Of a stretch of 30,645 nt of DNA, positions 20,339 to 30,645 are shown piece by piece (the first letter of the stretch is position 1; each line of letters starts with the position of its first letter). Origin of the DNA: a virus; the IMG/VR virus record IMGVR_UViG_3300017783_000122, positions 1 to 30,645 of that record; one strand, given 5' to 3'. The notes under the pieces are model-generated. The model was not told the origin of the DNA. It saw only the letters and a program-made list of their open reading frames with translations, and searched no databases. A program made the position numbers and the translations under genes.

Positions 20339-23300
20339 TCACAATGCTGCTGCTAAAGCAATTGCAAGTGCATTTGTTACACCACCAGCAGCACCTGATG
20401 TACCTTGAGTACCTTGAGATTCTCCAGCTTGTCCTTGAGTTCCAGATCCTTCTGGTCCTTGAACTCCTTGAGGTCCTACAATACCTATAGAACCTTGAGC
20501 ACCATCTATTCCAGCAGATCCTGTTCCTTGAACACCCTGAACACTTTCTCCTTGAAGACCTTGAGAACCTTGAGGACCGACAACTGTTGAATCAGCACCT
20601 ATTTGACCCTGTTGTCCTTGAACACCTAAAGCACCTTGAACACCTAAAGCACCTTGAGGTCCAACAACTGTTGAATCAGCACCTATTTGTCCTTGAACAC
20701 CTAACGTACCTTGAGAACCTAAAGCACCTTGAGTTCCTTGTGCGGAACCTGCTGGTCCTTGAACAGAAGCACCTTGAACACCTTGAACACCTAAACCTTG
20801 AGAACCTTGAGTACCTTGAACACCTTGAGTTGCTCTTCCGACATTCCATCCAAGTTCATCACTGTTCGCCCATTGCCAAGTACTATGACCATTATCTTTA
20901 TGATAACCTCCTGTATAAGCACAAGTGTATCGTTTTCCGTTTCCACCAGCACTGATGATGTTAGAGCTGTTTGAAATAAAGAAGTAGTCAGTGCCTAGAG
21001 AAGATGTAATAGCTAAATCTGTATTGTAAATAGTTTTATGTGAATAAGTAGTCCCATCAATATCTGTGATTGAAATTCCAATGGTTATACTACTACTACT
21101 GCTAGAAGGAACAGTAGTATTACTAACTTCTAGTTTTCCTGAAGCAATACCATTATAAACATTGGTACTTGAATTGTCATATTCAAATTGTATACCAATA
21201 GATCCGACTCCACCTTGAGAACCTTGAGTTCCAGAACCTTGAGTACCTTGTGCGGAACCTGCTGGTCCTTGAATAGAAGTACCTTGAACACCTTGAACAC
21301 CTAACGTACCTTGAGGTCCAACAACTGTTGAATCGGCACCTGTTTGTCCTTGTTGTCCTTGAACACCTTGAACACCCAACGTACCTTGAGGACCAACAAC
21401 TGTTGAATCAGCACCTGTTTGTCCTTGTTGCCCTTGAGTACCTAACGCACCTTGAGTTCCAGATCCTTGTGTTCCTTGTGTTCCTTGAGCAGATCCAGCA
21501 GGTCCTTGAATAGAAGTACCTTGAGCACCTTGAGAACCTTGAGGACCGACAACTGTTGAATCGGCACCTATTTGACCTTGTTGCCCTTGAGTACCTAACG
21601 CACCTTGAGTTCCAGATCCTTGTGTTCCTTGCGTACCTTGTGCGGAACCAGCTGGTCCTTGTAGACCTAATGTACCTTGAGCACCTAACGTACCTTGGGG
21701 TCCAACAACTGTTGAATCAGCACCTATTTGTCCTCTTTGTCCTTGAACACCTTGAGAACCTAAACCTTGTGATCCTTGTGTTCCTTGTGTTCCTTGAGCA
21801 GATCCAGCAGGTCCTTGAATAGAAGTACCTTGAGCACCTTGAGAACCTTGAGGTCCAACAACTGTTGAATCAGCACCTATTTGTCCTCTTTGTCCTTGAA
21901 CACCTTGAGAACCTAAACCTTGTGATCCTTGTGATCCTTGAGTACCTTGTGAGGAACCAGCTGGTCCTTGAATACCTGTACCAACTATACCTTGAGAACC
22001 TTGAGGACCGACAACTGTTGAATCGGCACCTATTTGTCCTCTTTGTCCTTGAACACCTTGAGAACCTAAACCTTGTGATCCTTGTGATCCTTGCGTACCT
22101 TGGGAAGAACCAGCAGGTCCTTGAATAGAAGTACCTTGAACACCTTGAGATCCAGATCCTTGTGATCCTTGCGTACCTTGGGAAGAACCTGCTGGTCCTT
22201 GAACAGATTCCCCCTGAAGTCCTTGAGAACCTTGAGTTGCTTGTGTTCCTTGAGTTCCTTGAGCAGATCCAGCAGGTCCTTGAGCACCTGCACCAATTAT
22301 ACCTTGAGAACCACCAGAACCTTGAACACCCTGAGCAGATCCAGCAGGTCCTTGAGCACCTGCACCAATTATACCTTGAGAACCACCAGAACCTTGGACA
22401 CCTTGGGAAGAACCAGCAGGTCCTTGAATACCTGTACCAAATATACCTTGAGAACCACCAGAACCTTGGACACCCTGAGCAGATCCAGCAGGTCCTTGAA
22501 TACCTGTGCCAACTATACCTTGAGCACCTTGAGTACCCTGAGCAATAGTTGCTGAGAATGTTATTGCTTTTGTGGTAGTAATACCAGAAATAATACTTGG
22601 ACTGGTAGTAACTGCAATACCTGGTCCTGCAATAATTTTAAGTGGTTCTTCACCATCTGCTTTTAATGAATCTTCACCATCAATAAACCAAGGGTTGAAA
22701 GTAGATCCAAGGTCAACAAAAACTTCACCACTACCATTGTCAGTAATATTAAATCCACTATTATTATCAAATATAATTGTGTTTACATCTTCTACAGGAG
22801 TATTTGCATCACTCCCACCATTACCAAGAGTATTTTTAACTGTAAGAGCTGATCCCCCACCACCACCTTCAAAGAATATTTCTGCTGCTCCTGTTCCAGA
22901 GTTAAAAGTAGCAGTAGATACACCAGCACCTTTTAATACAAGAGATGTTGCATTTCCTAAAGACGCACCCTCAGTAGAAATAGCTATAGTATTACTACCT
23001 TGAGAACCTGTTTGACCTTGTTGTCCTTGAACAGATTCACCTTGAAGACCTTGAGCACCTTGAGGTCCAACAACTGTTGAATCAGCACCTGTTTGGCCTT
23101 GTTCTCCTTGAACACCTAAAGCACCTTGAACACCTAACGTACCTTGAGGACCGGCAACTGTTGAATCAGCACCTGTTTGGCCTTGTTCTCCTTGAACACC
23201 TAAAGCACCTTGAGTACCTTGAGATGATGGAGTTCCTTGAATACCTTGAACACCTTGAACAGATTCACCTTGAAGACCTTGTGAACCTTGAGCACCCTGA

Positions 23301-25273
23301 AGTCCCTGAAGACCTTGTGCTCCTTGAACACCCTGAACACTTTCTCCTTGAAGACCTTGAGAACCTTGAGTACCTTGGACACCCTGAGTTCCAGAACCCT
23401 GAACACCTTGAACAGATTCACCTTGAAGACCTTGTGAACCTTGAGTACCCTGAGATGATGGAGTTCCTTGAATACCCTGAAGACCTTGTGCTCCTTGTAA
23501 TCCTTGAGTACCTTGAGATGATGGAGTTCCTTGAATACCCTGAAGACCTTGTGCTCCTTGAGTACCTTGAAGAGAGTCTGCGTTAAGGGTTTTAATTGTA
23601 ACTTCACCACCCATTCCTTGGTGATATTCGCATCTATAATATAAAGTATCAGGTGCGTCTGCTGGTACAATAAAAACTACTGTTCCACTATCGTTTCCAT
23701 CTCCAGTGACACCAGTAGTGTATACATTTAAAAAATCATATGATCCAGAATTATCTGTAGTTTGGAAATGCCAAGGATGGCCAGATACAGATCCTTGGAG
23801 ATCAAAAACATACTTTTGACCTCTGATCAAATAAAGAGTATCTTGCTTTACATTATCAAGATAATATTTGTTTCCTACACCATCGAATGCAACTGTAACT
23901 GTATAGGTTCTTGCAATGAATAAGTCACCAGATTGACCTTGAACTCCCAGAAGACCTTGAATACCCTGTTGTCCTTGTACTCCCTGTTGACCCTGAGTTC
24001 CCTGTTGACCCTGAGTTCCTTGTAAACCCTGTAAACCTTGAGAACCTTGTGTTCCCTGTTGACCTTGAGTTCCCTGTAATCCTTGGGATCCTTGAGCACC
24101 TTGTACTCCCTGAGTGCCTTGTAGACCTTGAGTACCTTGTGGACCTTGAGTACCTTGAGTACCTTGAGATGATGGGGTTCCTTGAATACCCTGAAGACCT
24201 TGAGTACCTTGTAATCCTTGAAGACCTTGAGTACCTTGTAATCCTTGAAGACCTTGTGAACCTTGAGTACCTTGTGGACCAGAATCTCCCTTATCACCAG
24301 TTCTTGCAAAAGTGATAATTAAATCTTCACTATTGGTAAATGATGTTGCACTACCAGAAACATATGAACAAGAAACTTCAAAATAACCAGTTTGTTCTGT
24401 TAAAGAGGTGATAGTAAACAGAGCAAAATCTGAAGCATCTAAACGATTTGATACTCTAAAATGTCCTTTGATTGTTGATGATGAATCATCAATTGTTCTT
24501 AAATATGTTTGAATATCTGTGGCATCAGTATCTTCATCATCAATATTAAGTATGGTTGCTAATGATAAAGTTGCGTTATTAAATCCTAGATTACCTGAAC
24601 CAGGATCTCCTGTTGTTGAATTTGTAAATGTAAATGCAAAAGTTGCTCCACCAAAATTTCCTTCAGTACCTTGAGATCCCTGAAGACCTTGTGATCCTTG
24701 AGTTCCTTGAACACCCTGAACAGATTCCCCCTGAAGACCTTGAGAACCTTGAGTTCCTTGAGTTCCTTGAGTACCCTGAAGACCTTGAGAACCTTGAGTA
24801 CCCTGAAGTCCCTGAAGACCTTGAGAACCTTGAGAACCTTGAGTTCCTTGAGTACCCTGAAGACCTTGAGAACCTTGAGTACCCTGAAGTCCCTGAAGAC
24901 CTTGAGAACCTTGAGTACCCTGAAGTCCCTGAAGACCTTGAGAACCTTGAGTTCCTTGAGTTCCTTGAACAGATTCACCTTGAAGACCTTGTGAACCTTG
25001 AGGACCCTGAAGTCCCTGAAGACCTTGTGTTCCCTGAACACCCTGAACAGATTCCCCTTGAAGTCCTTGAGAACCTTGAGTTCCTTGAGTTCCTTGAGTG
25101 CCCTGAAGACCTTGAAGTCCCTGCAATCCTTGAGCACCTTGTATTGAAGGAGACCAAGATACTTTACCTTCAGATCCAGTAGCAGTTAATATAGAATTAG
25201 CAGCACCAACATTTCCATTAGAATCATATACATCAACTTCTAATCTTATTGGCTCTTTACCGTTATATCCCAT
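20339..25273 (-). CDS. Collagen-like fibre protein with globular inserts, 1644 aa
   Basis: After an N-terminal beta domain of about 45 residues, five blocks of G-x-Q triplets (mainly [12 protein letters not shown]) predict collagen-like triple helices. They are interrupted by globular inserts near residues 205-325, 448-562 (cupredoxin-like), 762-910 and 1365-1485. Recurring interruptions [14 protein letters not shown] and [11 protein letters not shown] break the repeat. The cupredoxin-like insert carries H499, H502, C548, H551 and M554. The C-terminus ends [11 protein letters not shown]. This is almost certainly a trimeric tail fibre or capsid fibre. The ATG follows GAGG by nine bases and the 111-aa gene by 11 bases. 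Confidence 0.9.
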   Translation of the reverse strand: MGYNGKEPIRLEVDVYDSNGNVGAANSILTATGSEGKVSWSPSIQGAQGLQGLQGLQGTQGTQGTQGSQGLQGESVQGVQGTQGLQGLQGPQGSQGLQGESVQGTQGTQGSQGLQGLQGTQGSQGLQGLQGTQGSQGLQGTQGTQGSQGSQGLQGLQGTQGSQGLQGTQGTQGTQGSQGLQGESVQGVQGTQGSQGLQGSQGTEGNFGGATFAFTFTNSTTGDPGSGNLGFNNATLSLATILNIDDEDTDATDIQTYLRTIDDSSSTIKGHFRVSNRLDASDFALFTITSLTEQTGYFEVSCSYVSGSATSFTNSEDLIITFARTGDKGDSGPQGTQGSQGLQGLQGTQGLQGLQGTQGLQGIQGTPSSQGTQGTQGPQGTQGLQGTQGVQGAQGSQGLQGTQGQQGTQGSQGLQGLQGTQGQQGTQGQQGVQGQQGIQGLLGVQGQSGDLFIARTYTVTVAFDGVGNKYYLDNVKQDTLYLIRGQKYVFDLQGSVSGHPWHFQTTDNSGSYDFLNVYTTGVTGDGNDSGTVVFIVPADAPDTLYYRCEYHQGMGGEVTIKTLNADSLQGTQGAQGLQGIQGTPSSQGTQGLQGAQGLQGIQGTPSSQGTQGSQGLQGESVQGVQGSGTQGVQGTQGSQGLQGESVQGVQGAQGLQGLQGAQGSQGLQGESVQGVQGIQGTPSSQGTQGALGVQGEQGQTGADSTVAGPQGTLGVQGALGVQGEQGQTGADSTVVGPQGAQGLQGESVQGQQGQTGSQGSNTIAISTEGASLGNATSLVLKGAGVSTATFNSGTGAAEIFFEGGGGGSALTVKNTLGNGGSDANTPVEDVNTIIFDNNSGFNITDNGSGEVFVDLGSTFNPWFIDGEDSLKADGEEPLKIIAGPGIAVTTSPSIISGITTTKAITFSATIAQGTQGAQGIVGTGIQGPAGSAQGVQGSGGSQGIFGTGIQGPAGSSQGVQGSGGSQGIIGAGAQGPAGSAQGVQGSGGSQGIIGAGAQGPAGSAQGTQGTQATQGSQGLQGESVQGPAGSSQGTQGSQGSGSQGVQGTSIQGPAGSSQGTQGSQGSQGLGSQGVQGQRGQIGADSTVVGPQGSQGIVGTGIQGPAGSSQGTQGSQGSQGLGSQGVQGQRGQIGADSTVVGPQGSQGAQGTSIQGPAGSAQGTQGTQGSQGLGSQGVQGQRGQIGADSTVVGPQGTLGAQGTLGLQGPAGSAQGTQGTQGSGTQGALGTQGQQGQIGADSTVVGPQGSQGAQGTSIQGPAGSAQGTQGTQGSGTQGALGTQGQQGQTGADSTVVGPQGTLGVQGVQGQQGQTGADSTVVGPQGTLGVQGVQGTSIQGPAGSAQGTQGSGTQGSQGGVGSIGIQFEYDNSSTNVYNGIASGKLEVSNTTVPSSSSSSITIGISITDIDGTTYSHKTIYNTDLAITSSLGTDYFFISNSSNIISAGGNGKRYTCAYTGGYHKDNGHSTWQWANSDELGWNVGRATQGVQGTQGSQGLGVQGVQGASVQGPAGSAQGTQGALGSQGTLGVQGQIGADSTVVGPQGALGVQGALGVQGQQGQIGADSTVVGPQGSQGLQGESVQGVQGTGSAGIDGAQGSIGIVGPQGVQGPEGSGTQGQAGESQGTQGTSGAAGGVTNALAIALAAAL
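20400..25140 (-). repeat. Collagen-coding degenerate 9-base tandem repeats (five blocks)
   Basis: DNA blocks at about 24660-25140, 23940-24290, 22980-23580, 21210-22545 and 20400-20830 are tandem multiples of 9 bases encoding G-x-Q triplets. Longer units (about 45-130 bases, e.g. the [11 protein letters not shown] unit) are repeated many times in 20.5-22.1 kb. The low complexity invites slippage and unequal recombination, so fibre length can vary and the assembly here deserves caution. Confidence 0.9.
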
Positions 25274-25284
25274 TACTTATTACC

Positions 25285-25620
25285 TCAGGTTTGCTCTAAT
25301 ACGCTGACCATAATATCAACAGAATTCAATGTATTTGAAACTGCTCTTATTTTATCTCCAGTTTCTAAAATAATTTTTCCCGTGTCTGAAAGAGTATATG
25401 CTCCCCCATCATATAATTTTACGTTCCTAACAAGATATACATCATCTTCCGAAACATCTGCTTTATCTACCAATACATCTGCATATGTTATTCCAGTACC
25501 TAATCTATTCGTCAAAACAATACCAATAACTGTTGCTGTGGTTCCACCGGCAACAGTATAAACATCTACTGTAGATGTACTTACAGATGATTTTGTATAA
25601 CTTTTGAATGCGTTTGCCAT
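25285..25620 (-). CDS. Small virion protein, 111 aa
   Basis: The protein is nearly all beta-strand: TSTVDVYTVAGGTTATVIGIVLTN in meaning an N-terminal pair of strands, then DVLVDKADVSEDDVYLVRN and TGKIILETGDKIRAVSN. This pattern (TVYTVPxGTTATVIG...ILEAGDxI) is familiar from cyanophage virion proteins near the tail fibres. It is predicted to be structural, possibly a fibre adaptor or decoration. Its ATG follows the 1524-aa gene by three bases and its stop lies inside the ribosome-binding region of the collagen-like gene, so all three are co-translated. Confidence 0.85.
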   Translation of the reverse strand: MANAFKSYTKSSVSTSTVDVYTVAGGTTATVIGIVLTNRLGTGITYADVLVDKADVSEDDVYLVRNVKLYDGGAYTLSDTGKIILETGDKIRAVSNTLNSVDIMVSVLEQT

Positions 25621-25623
25621 TTC

Positions 25624-28600
25624 TTACCCTAGAGCGATTGCAAGTGCGATTGCCTCATCACTAGCACTTTGAAGGACACTGGTTCCATTAATTTGTACGT
25701 CCGTAGTGCTATTTATAGAACCTGAAACTATCAATGATTCAAGAGTTCCAACTGAAGTTAATGATGATTGTGTAACTCCAGATCCCAATGTTGTACCAGT
25801 TAAAACATCAGTTCCATTAATTTTATATGATTTGGTTGCTGCAATATCTATATTTTCTGAGAATGTCCAAGAGTCTGTAGAATCTGCCCAATTGATGGTT
25901 TTATTTCCATCACCAGATTCGAGTGTAATACCACCACCATCTGCAGCTGCATCATTAATCGCTCCAGAAGCGAGAACAATATTTTTATCATCAAGTGTAA
26001 TGGATGTAGAATTGATTGTGGTTTGAGTTCCATCAACTTGAAGATCACCTTTAATAACAACTGTTCCAGTATTATCTCCAACTCCAGCTGGATCAATAAT
26101 AATTTCAGCAGGACCAGTAATTGTGCTTACGCCAATACCAATACCATTTGGACCAGTATTTAATTCTGATGATGTTACAATACCAGTAACATTTAAATTT
26201 CCAGTGACATTTGTTTCTGATGAACCACCTGGATCGATTGTAATGTCACCTGCAGTAGAAGAAAATGTATTTGCTGCTAATTGTAAGTTTCCTACAGTTA
26301 AACTTGTTGGAGATAATACAGATTGATTAGATCCACCATCAGTAACGGTTAGATTGCCAGTTGTTTCTAAGTTATATGTTGTTGCAGCAAATGAAACACT
26401 TCCAGTTTCCTGACTGACAATAAATGCGTCACCAACTCTAAAGTCTCCAGATTGATCAATACTTACAAAAGAAACTTGACCATCATTAGACTCAACAACC
26501 TCATTTGCTTGAATTGTTAATGTGTCATCGTTTGAAAAATCTTTTCCAGAACCAACGTGATTAAAGTTAGTTGCAAAGAGTCTTAATTTTACTCCAATTC
26601 CATCAGCAACAACACCTTGAGATCCATATTCAACAGCACAACCAACTGAACGCATTTCTGCGCCGAATTTAGTATAATCTGCAAGATTAATTGCACTTGC
26701 AATACCTGTTTGAGTTACTCCATCAGATTGATAGAACTTAACATCTTGAGTTGCTCCAACTCCTACAGTAAATGTTCCATGACCTTTACCATTAATTTCT
26801 GCATATGGACTCGTATAAGATGTAATTGTTCCGACAGCAACAACTGTTCCTCCATTATTGCGTAGTTTTACAACATCATTGATTGATGGTGTTACACTTG
26901 GATTATTAAATTTCAATCTTACGTTGGCAGTCCCTGCAATACCAACCGTTCCAGAAGTTCCAACAATTGCTTGTGATGCAAAGTAATGGAAGCAATTTAA
27001 GTATTCTGCCCTTGCACCATTGGTGAGTGTTATACCGGCATTATTTGGCGTAAAGAATGTTACTTCATTGAAGAGCATTCCTGCTTCTAATGAATTTGAA
27101 GAGACTTTAGATCCGTCAACTAATGCACCACGACCAGCAACATATGTGGTTGGTGGATTATCTGCAGTATCATATCCATAAGGATCTGTTGTTGAAGTTA
27201 CAGATCCTTTATTTAAAACAGTAACTCTCTGAACATATGGAGACCTAGTTGTGATTGCAATACCAGTTGCATAAGAAAATGCATATCCAGTATCTGTCGT
27301 TGAATTATAAAATGAATCTTTAATTGTAAAGTCTTCAATTGTCGATATATCGTTTAATAATAAAATGTTGTTTGTTTTTGTTGCATCTGTTGGTTTAATT
27401 GTAGTTGATCTTAAACCAGAACCCTTAAGAGTAACACCTCTTGGGATAGTTAATGGGCAAGTTTCTTCAAATACACCTGCACTAACATTAATAATATCTC
27501 CATTAGTTGCAACACTTAATGCCTGCTCAATAGTAAGGAATGGTTTATTAATATTATCGCCATCATTGGAATTATTTCCACTTTCAGCAACATAATAAGT
27601 ATTACCAAGAGGAGTTAAGTCAATATCAACAGAACCACTTATATCCAGTGATGTTGCTGTTATAATTCCAGTAATATTGAGATTATCTGCTGATAATCCT
27701 GCGCTATGTAAAGAACTAGATCCAATATCAAAACCACCATTATGAATTGAACTACTGCCAACATCAATACCAGTTGCATGAACTGTTGATATGCCAATAT
27801 TAAAACCAGTATTACTTACTGTTGATATTCCACCGACTGTAATATTATCATTTGGACCATCAAATATAATTGAACTGGTTCCAACTGTTAGTATGCCAGT
27901 GACTCTTGCATCACCTTGAACAACTAAATCTTCAGTGAATGTTGTAGCAGCACCAATCTTTGCAGTTGTTGTTGAAGTTACTCCACTGACTAGAATTCCA
28001 TCATTAGTAGTTTCAATCTTCTTAGAATTATCATAATAAAGTTCTGATGCACCATCTACATTAAATCTTGCATATCTCTCAGTTCCTGCAGAATTCTCAA
28101 GTTCTATACTTGTAGATCCTCTAAGGAACATACTTCCAACGCCTACATCAACAATGTAAGAATTTAATCCATCATTATAAATTTGAAGATCATTTAATGT
28201 ACCTAGATTAATCCTATCATCATTACCGAAGAAAACATCATCTTGGAAAGTTACTATCCCAGAAATTCTTACGTCATCTAATTCAGTATGCCCATCAACA
28301 TCTAAACTGCCACTTACATTAACGTCTGTGAAAGTTGAAACTCCTGTGATTGCAACTCCACCACTAGCACGAATATTACTAAACTCTACATCGTTTTGGA
28401 AAGTTGAAATTCCAGATACTCTAAGATTATCTAATTCAGTATGTCCATTAACATCTAATTCTGTAAGAGTACCAAGATTTGTTAGTGATGAATTAACTAC
28501 ACCTGAACCAATCGTAGTTGAATTTAAAACACTGGTATTATTAATTTTATATTCTTTACCAGAAGCAACGTTTAAGTTCTCAGAAGAACCCAGATTGTCA

Positions 28601-30198
28601 CCTGTTGATTCAAATTGGAATGTCTTATTACCTTCTCCAGAAACAACAGTAATGCCACCACCATCTGCAGCTGCATCATTAGCAGCACCTGTACCAAGTT
28701 CAAGATTTTTATCATCAACAGTAACTGTTGTTGAATTAACAATAGTCTGTGTACCATCAACTTGAAGATCACCTTTAATAACAACTGTTCCAGTATTATC
28801 TCCAACTCCAGATGGATCAATATTTAATGTTGCCGGACCTGAAATTGTATCACTAGTAATTCGAATAGCAGATCCTTCTGCTCCAGTATGAAATTGTGTT
28901 GCAGTAGCTAAACCAGATACATTTAAGTTTTCTAGTTCGGTATGACCATCTACATCCAGATTTTGACTTACATTTAAATCTGTAGTTAAAGTGACAACAT
29001 CAGTAAAAGTTGAAACCCCATAAACATATACTGTATTTAAATCAGTATGTCCATCTACAACTACGTTTCTAGTTACGTTTAAATCTTGCCCAATAGTTAC
29101 ATCGTCAGGTAATCCAATTTGCGGTATAGAACCTTCTCCTGTTCCACTAGTAACCTCAATTTCATTTGTAGTCCCAGTAATAGACTGTACATAGTCACCA
29201 GTAGTATCAGTTCCCAATCCAACACTATTGGGTTGAATAGTCGCTGCTAAAGATACATTACCTGTCCCATCAAAACTGATTGCAGATGCAACAACATCCC
29301 CAGTCAATTCAAATGTTCTAGAATTTAATAATGCTGTTGCAGTGCCAGCATTGCCAGTCAAATCTCCCGTAAATGTGGTGGCAGTAATTGCGCCAGAAAC
29401 ATTTACATTATCTAATTCAGTGTGCCCATCAACATCTAAATTTGTAGTTAAACTAACATCACCAGCAAAAGTTGATACACCGGATACATTTAAATTGTCA
29501 GTATCAGTTGTTCCAACAACAGAAATACCACTAGAACTTGTATTAAGTCTATTACTTCCATCAAAATATAAAACTACACTAGAATCATCTAGAGCTGCTA
29601 TTGAATTTTCTCCAGATTTTGCCTGGATATAAATATCGCCACCGTGATCTGTGATCGTATTATTTCTAATATACAATCTACCAGAACTTATATCAATATA
29701 ACTGTTTGTTCCATTACTATAGATACTTAATTCTTCACTTGTTCCAAAATTAAGTTCTTGATTATCATTAAACCTAGCATTACTTGTAAATACAACATTA
29801 TTATTAAATGTAACAATACCAGTTACATTGAGACTACCATTAGCAGCATTTATTCCACTGAAAGATAAATTACCCTCACCATCAGTGATGAGAATATTTC
29901 CATAAGAACCATCTGTTCCAGGAAGAGTATATGTTGTAATTCCTGATAAAGATCCAGGTGCCTGTAGAGTTAAAAATGCAGAACCATTATCAGAACCTTC
30001 AACCAGGTTAATTCCACTACCTGTTGTCCCTGATTCTCTTATCCAATATCTATGAGATCCAAAAAACTTATTACCACTTGTAGTGGAATTTAAACCAATA
30101 TAAAGTTCATTTGTATCGAGAGTAAATGCTGGCTCTCCTGGTTGAAGTGCAGGTAAATTCGCATAATTACCTCTTTTAAACCGAATCGGAACTGCCAT
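25624..30198 (-). CDS. Giant tail fibre with Mtd-like N-terminus and beta-helix, 1524 aa
   Basis: The N-terminus FKRGNYANLPALQPGEPAF then LDTNELYIG matches the major-tropism-determinant-like attachment domain of many phage fibres. Residues about 110-860 consist of short beta repeats with NVSGVSTF and LDVDGHTELDN units. Residues about 865-1290, from YYVAESGNNSNDGDN through IPRGVTLKGSGL, form a right-handed parallel beta-helix like pectate-lyase-type folds, common in cyanophage fibres. A module of about 150 residues (INDAAADGGGIT) occurs twice (about 450-610 and 1345-1500). The C-terminus ends EAIALAIALG. A TATAAAAG box precedes the gene. The role is host recognition. Confidence 0.88.
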   Translation of the reverse strand: MAVPIRFKRGNYANLPALQPGEPAFTLDTNELYIGLNSTTSGNKFFGSHRYWIRESGTTGSGINLVEGSDNGSAFLTLQAPGSLSGITTYTLPGTDGSYGNILITDGEGNLSFSGINAANGSLNVTGIVTFNNNVVFTSNARFNDNQELNFGTSEELSIYSNGTNSYIDISSGRLYIRNNTITDHGGDIYIQAKSGENSIAALDDSSVVLYFDGSNRLNTSSSGISVVGTTDTDNLNVSGVSTFAGDVSLTTNLDVDGHTELDNVNVSGAITATTFTGDLTGNAGTATALLNSRTFELTGDVVASAISFDGTGNVSLAATIQPNSVGLGTDTTGDYVQSITGTTNEIEVTSGTGEGSIPQIGLPDDVTIGQDLNVTRNVVVDGHTDLNTVYVYGVSTFTDVVTLTTDLNVSQNLDVDGHTELENLNVSGLATATQFHTGAEGSAIRITSDTISGPATLNIDPSGVGDNTGTVVIKGDLQVDGTQTIVNSTTVTVDDKNLELGTGAANDAAADGGGITVVSGEGNKTFQFESTGDNLGSSENLNVASGKEYKINNTSVLNSTTIGSGVVNSSLTNLGTLTELDVNGHTELDNLRVSGISTFQNDVEFSNIRASGGVAITGVSTFTDVNVSGSLDVDGHTELDDVRISGIVTFQDDVFFGNDDRINLGTLNDLQIYNDGLNSYIVDVGVGSMFLRGSTSIELENSAGTERYARFNVDGASELYYDNSKKIETTNDGILVSGVTSTTTAKIGAATTFTEDLVVQGDARVTGILTVGTSSIIFDGPNDNITVGGISTVSNTGFNIGISTVHATGIDVGSSSIHNGGFDIGSSSLHSAGLSADNLNITGIITATSLDISGSVDIDLTPLGNTYYVAESGNNSNDGDNINKPFLTIEQALSVATNGDIINVSAGVFEETCPLTIPRGVTLKGSGLRSTTIKPTDATKTNNILLLNDISTIEDFTIKDSFYNSTTDTGYAFSYATGIAITTRSPYVQRVTVLNKGSVTSTTDPYGYDTADNPPTTYVAGRGALVDGSKVSSNSLEAGMLFNEVTFFTPNNAGITLTNGARAEYLNCFHYFASQAIVGTSGTVGIAGTANVRLKFNNPSVTPSINDVVKLRNNGGTVVAVGTITSYTSPYAEINGKGHGTFTVGVGATQDVKFYQSDGVTQTGIASAINLADYTKFGAEMRSVGCAVEYGSQGVVADGIGVKLRLFATNFNHVGSGKDFSNDDTLTIQANEVVESNDGQVSFVSIDQSGDFRVGDAFIVSQETGSVSFAATTYNLETTGNLTVTDGGSNQSVLSPTSLTVGNLQLAANTFSSTAGDITIDPGGSSETNVTGNLNVTGIVTSSELNTGPNGIGIGVSTITGPAEIIIDPAGVGDNTGTVVIKGDLQVDGTQTTINSTSITLDDKNIVLASGAINDAAADGGGITLESGDGNKTINWADSTDSWTFSENIDIAATKSYKINGTDVLTGTTLGSGVTQSSLTSVGTLESLIVSGSINSTTDVQINGTSVLQSASDEAIALAIALG
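26030..26087. repeat. 58-base internal duplication, copy A
   Basis: Identical to 28754-28811. It encodes GVGDNTGTVVIKGDLQVDG in the second of two homologous modules of the 1524-aa fibre; the surrounding DNA has diverged much more. Confidence 0.85.
28754..28811. repeat. 58-base internal duplication, copy B
   Basis: Identical to 26030-26087, in the first of the two homologous fibre modules. Local identity within a diverged duplicate suggests gene conversion or a recent shuffle. Confidence 0.85.
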
Positions 30199-30219
30199 CT
30201 CTTACTTTAACAGAAAAAA

Positions 30220-30227
30220 CTTTTATA
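30220..30227 (-). promoter_or_regulatory. Late-promoter-like octamer TATAAAAG
   Basis: Minus-strand TATAAAAG, six of eight to TATAAATA, in the 37-base gap 22 bases before the ATG of the 1524-aa fibre. Confidence 0.45.
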
Positions 30228-30235
30228 TCAAAGTG

Positions 30236-30454
30236 CTAAAACAAGCCACCATCAATACTATTATTAGTAAAATTATTTAGGTCTATATTATTGGCGATAA
30301 ACTCTACAAAATCTTCTGGTAATTCTATAACTTCTAAAAATTGATCTACTGAATCATTTTTAAAATTATTATCTGTAGAGTTGTATTGTATTGTTGAGTT
30401 ATTATTTACTGCTTTAAATTTAGTGTCATTAAAATCTTGAATACGTGATGCCAT
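30236..30454 (-). CDS. Small virion-associated protein, 72 aa
   Basis: Starts MASRIQDFNDTKFKAVNNNS and ends with LNNFTNNSIDGGLF. It is Asn-rich and probably elongated. The end aligns with that of the preceding gene, which finishes LPDGFITNIE... and PDIDGGTF: both have LP-(E/D)-(D/G)-F, then a D-G-G-x-F end. A structural or adaptor function at the fibre base is a guess from position. The ATG overlaps the upstream TAA by one base (TAATG). Confidence 0.75.
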   Translation of the reverse strand: MASRIQDFNDTKFKAVNNNSTIQYNSTDNNFKNDSVDQFLEVIELPEDFVEFIANNIDLNNFTNNSIDGGLF

Positions 30455-30645
30455 TAGAAAGTCCCCCCATCAATATCAGGGATAATTCCATCAAAAGTGA
30501 GTTGATTTTCTATATTTGTTATAAATCCGTCAGGAAGACTATCATCTTGAATAGATTCTAAAAGAAGATCATCTGCAGTTTTTAGATTAAATTTGCCTGT
30601 AGAATCATTATATGCAACAAATCTTCCATCTTGGACTGAATTTAA
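30454..30645 (-). CDS. Partial upstream protein, C-terminal 63 residues
   Basis: The window edge cuts this gene; the visible end reads LNSVQDGRFVAYNDSTGKFN and finishes PDIDGGTF-stop. The middle has an acidic helix, KTADDLLLESIQDDSLPDGF. The D-G-G-T-F end and LPDGF motif are shared with the 72-aa downstream protein, suggesting paralogues or a shared interaction tail. Probably a virion structural protein. Confidence 0.8.
   Translation of the reverse strand, partial: LNSVQDGRFVAYNDSTGKFNLKTADDLLLESIQDDSLPDGFITNIENQLTFDGIIPDIDGGTF

Noticed and set aside
24586-25182. Long Lys- or Leu-rich frames on both strands within the collagen-coding DNA
   Set aside because: They arise from reading the 9-base repeats in other frames.

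Overview
The window reads as a stretch of a marine T4-like myovirus genome, most probably a cyanophage of Synechococcus or Prochlorococcus. The base composition is AT-rich. Every supported gene lies on the minus strand, and most neighbours overlap by a few bases (ATGA, TAATG) or are separated by only tens of bases. Gene content supports this: giant tail-fibre or virion proteins with a tropism-determinant-like N-terminus, a long collagen-like fibre, a glycan-modifying cassette, a basic protein with a T4-like capsid-targeting leader, and many tiny accessory genes. The host assignment is inference from family resemblance; no photosynthesis gene, tRNA or integrase was seen.

Transcription runs from high to low coordinates. 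From 30.6 to 10.4 kb lies the structural block: two small virion proteins with a shared C-terminus, a 1524-residue fibre with a beta-helix, a 111-residue virion protein, a 1644-residue collagen-like fibre with a cupredoxin-like insert, a 1652-residue fibre or baseplate protein, a GH130-like propeller protein, an FkbM methyltransferase-GT25 fusion, a TPR protein and an FG-GAP-like propeller protein. T4-type late-promoter-like octamers precede several of these.

From 10.4 kb to the left end is a hyperplastic accessory region of about 28 small genes. Eight copies of an intergenic element with the 19-base minus-strand core CTGAAGCTTCTAAAGTGTC punctuate it, and none occurs in the structural block. 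They partition the genes into cassettes, as expected for the mobile regulatory cassettes described in T4-type phages. Two copies are identical over 44 bases and flank a three-gene cassette. Five genes shorter than 60 codons were found by direct reading.

Within the accessory region, a nuclease-like gene and an overlapping beta-class DPPY methyltransferase form a likely restriction-modification (or protective modification) cassette with its own upstream terminator, consensus sigma70 promoter and strong ribosome-binding site. Next to it is a DEAH helicase whose 3' end is duplicated as a fossil on the far side of a small downstream gene, which marks a cassette-insertion event. A nucleotidyltransferase-like (KxDG) protein and two small predicted secreted proteins complete the notable accessory content.

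Likely logic: late transcription makes the fibres and the glycan enzymes that may decorate or accompany them; separate sigma70-type promoters and the repeated element control host-takeover and accessory genes. All functions are sequence-reading inferences without database searches.
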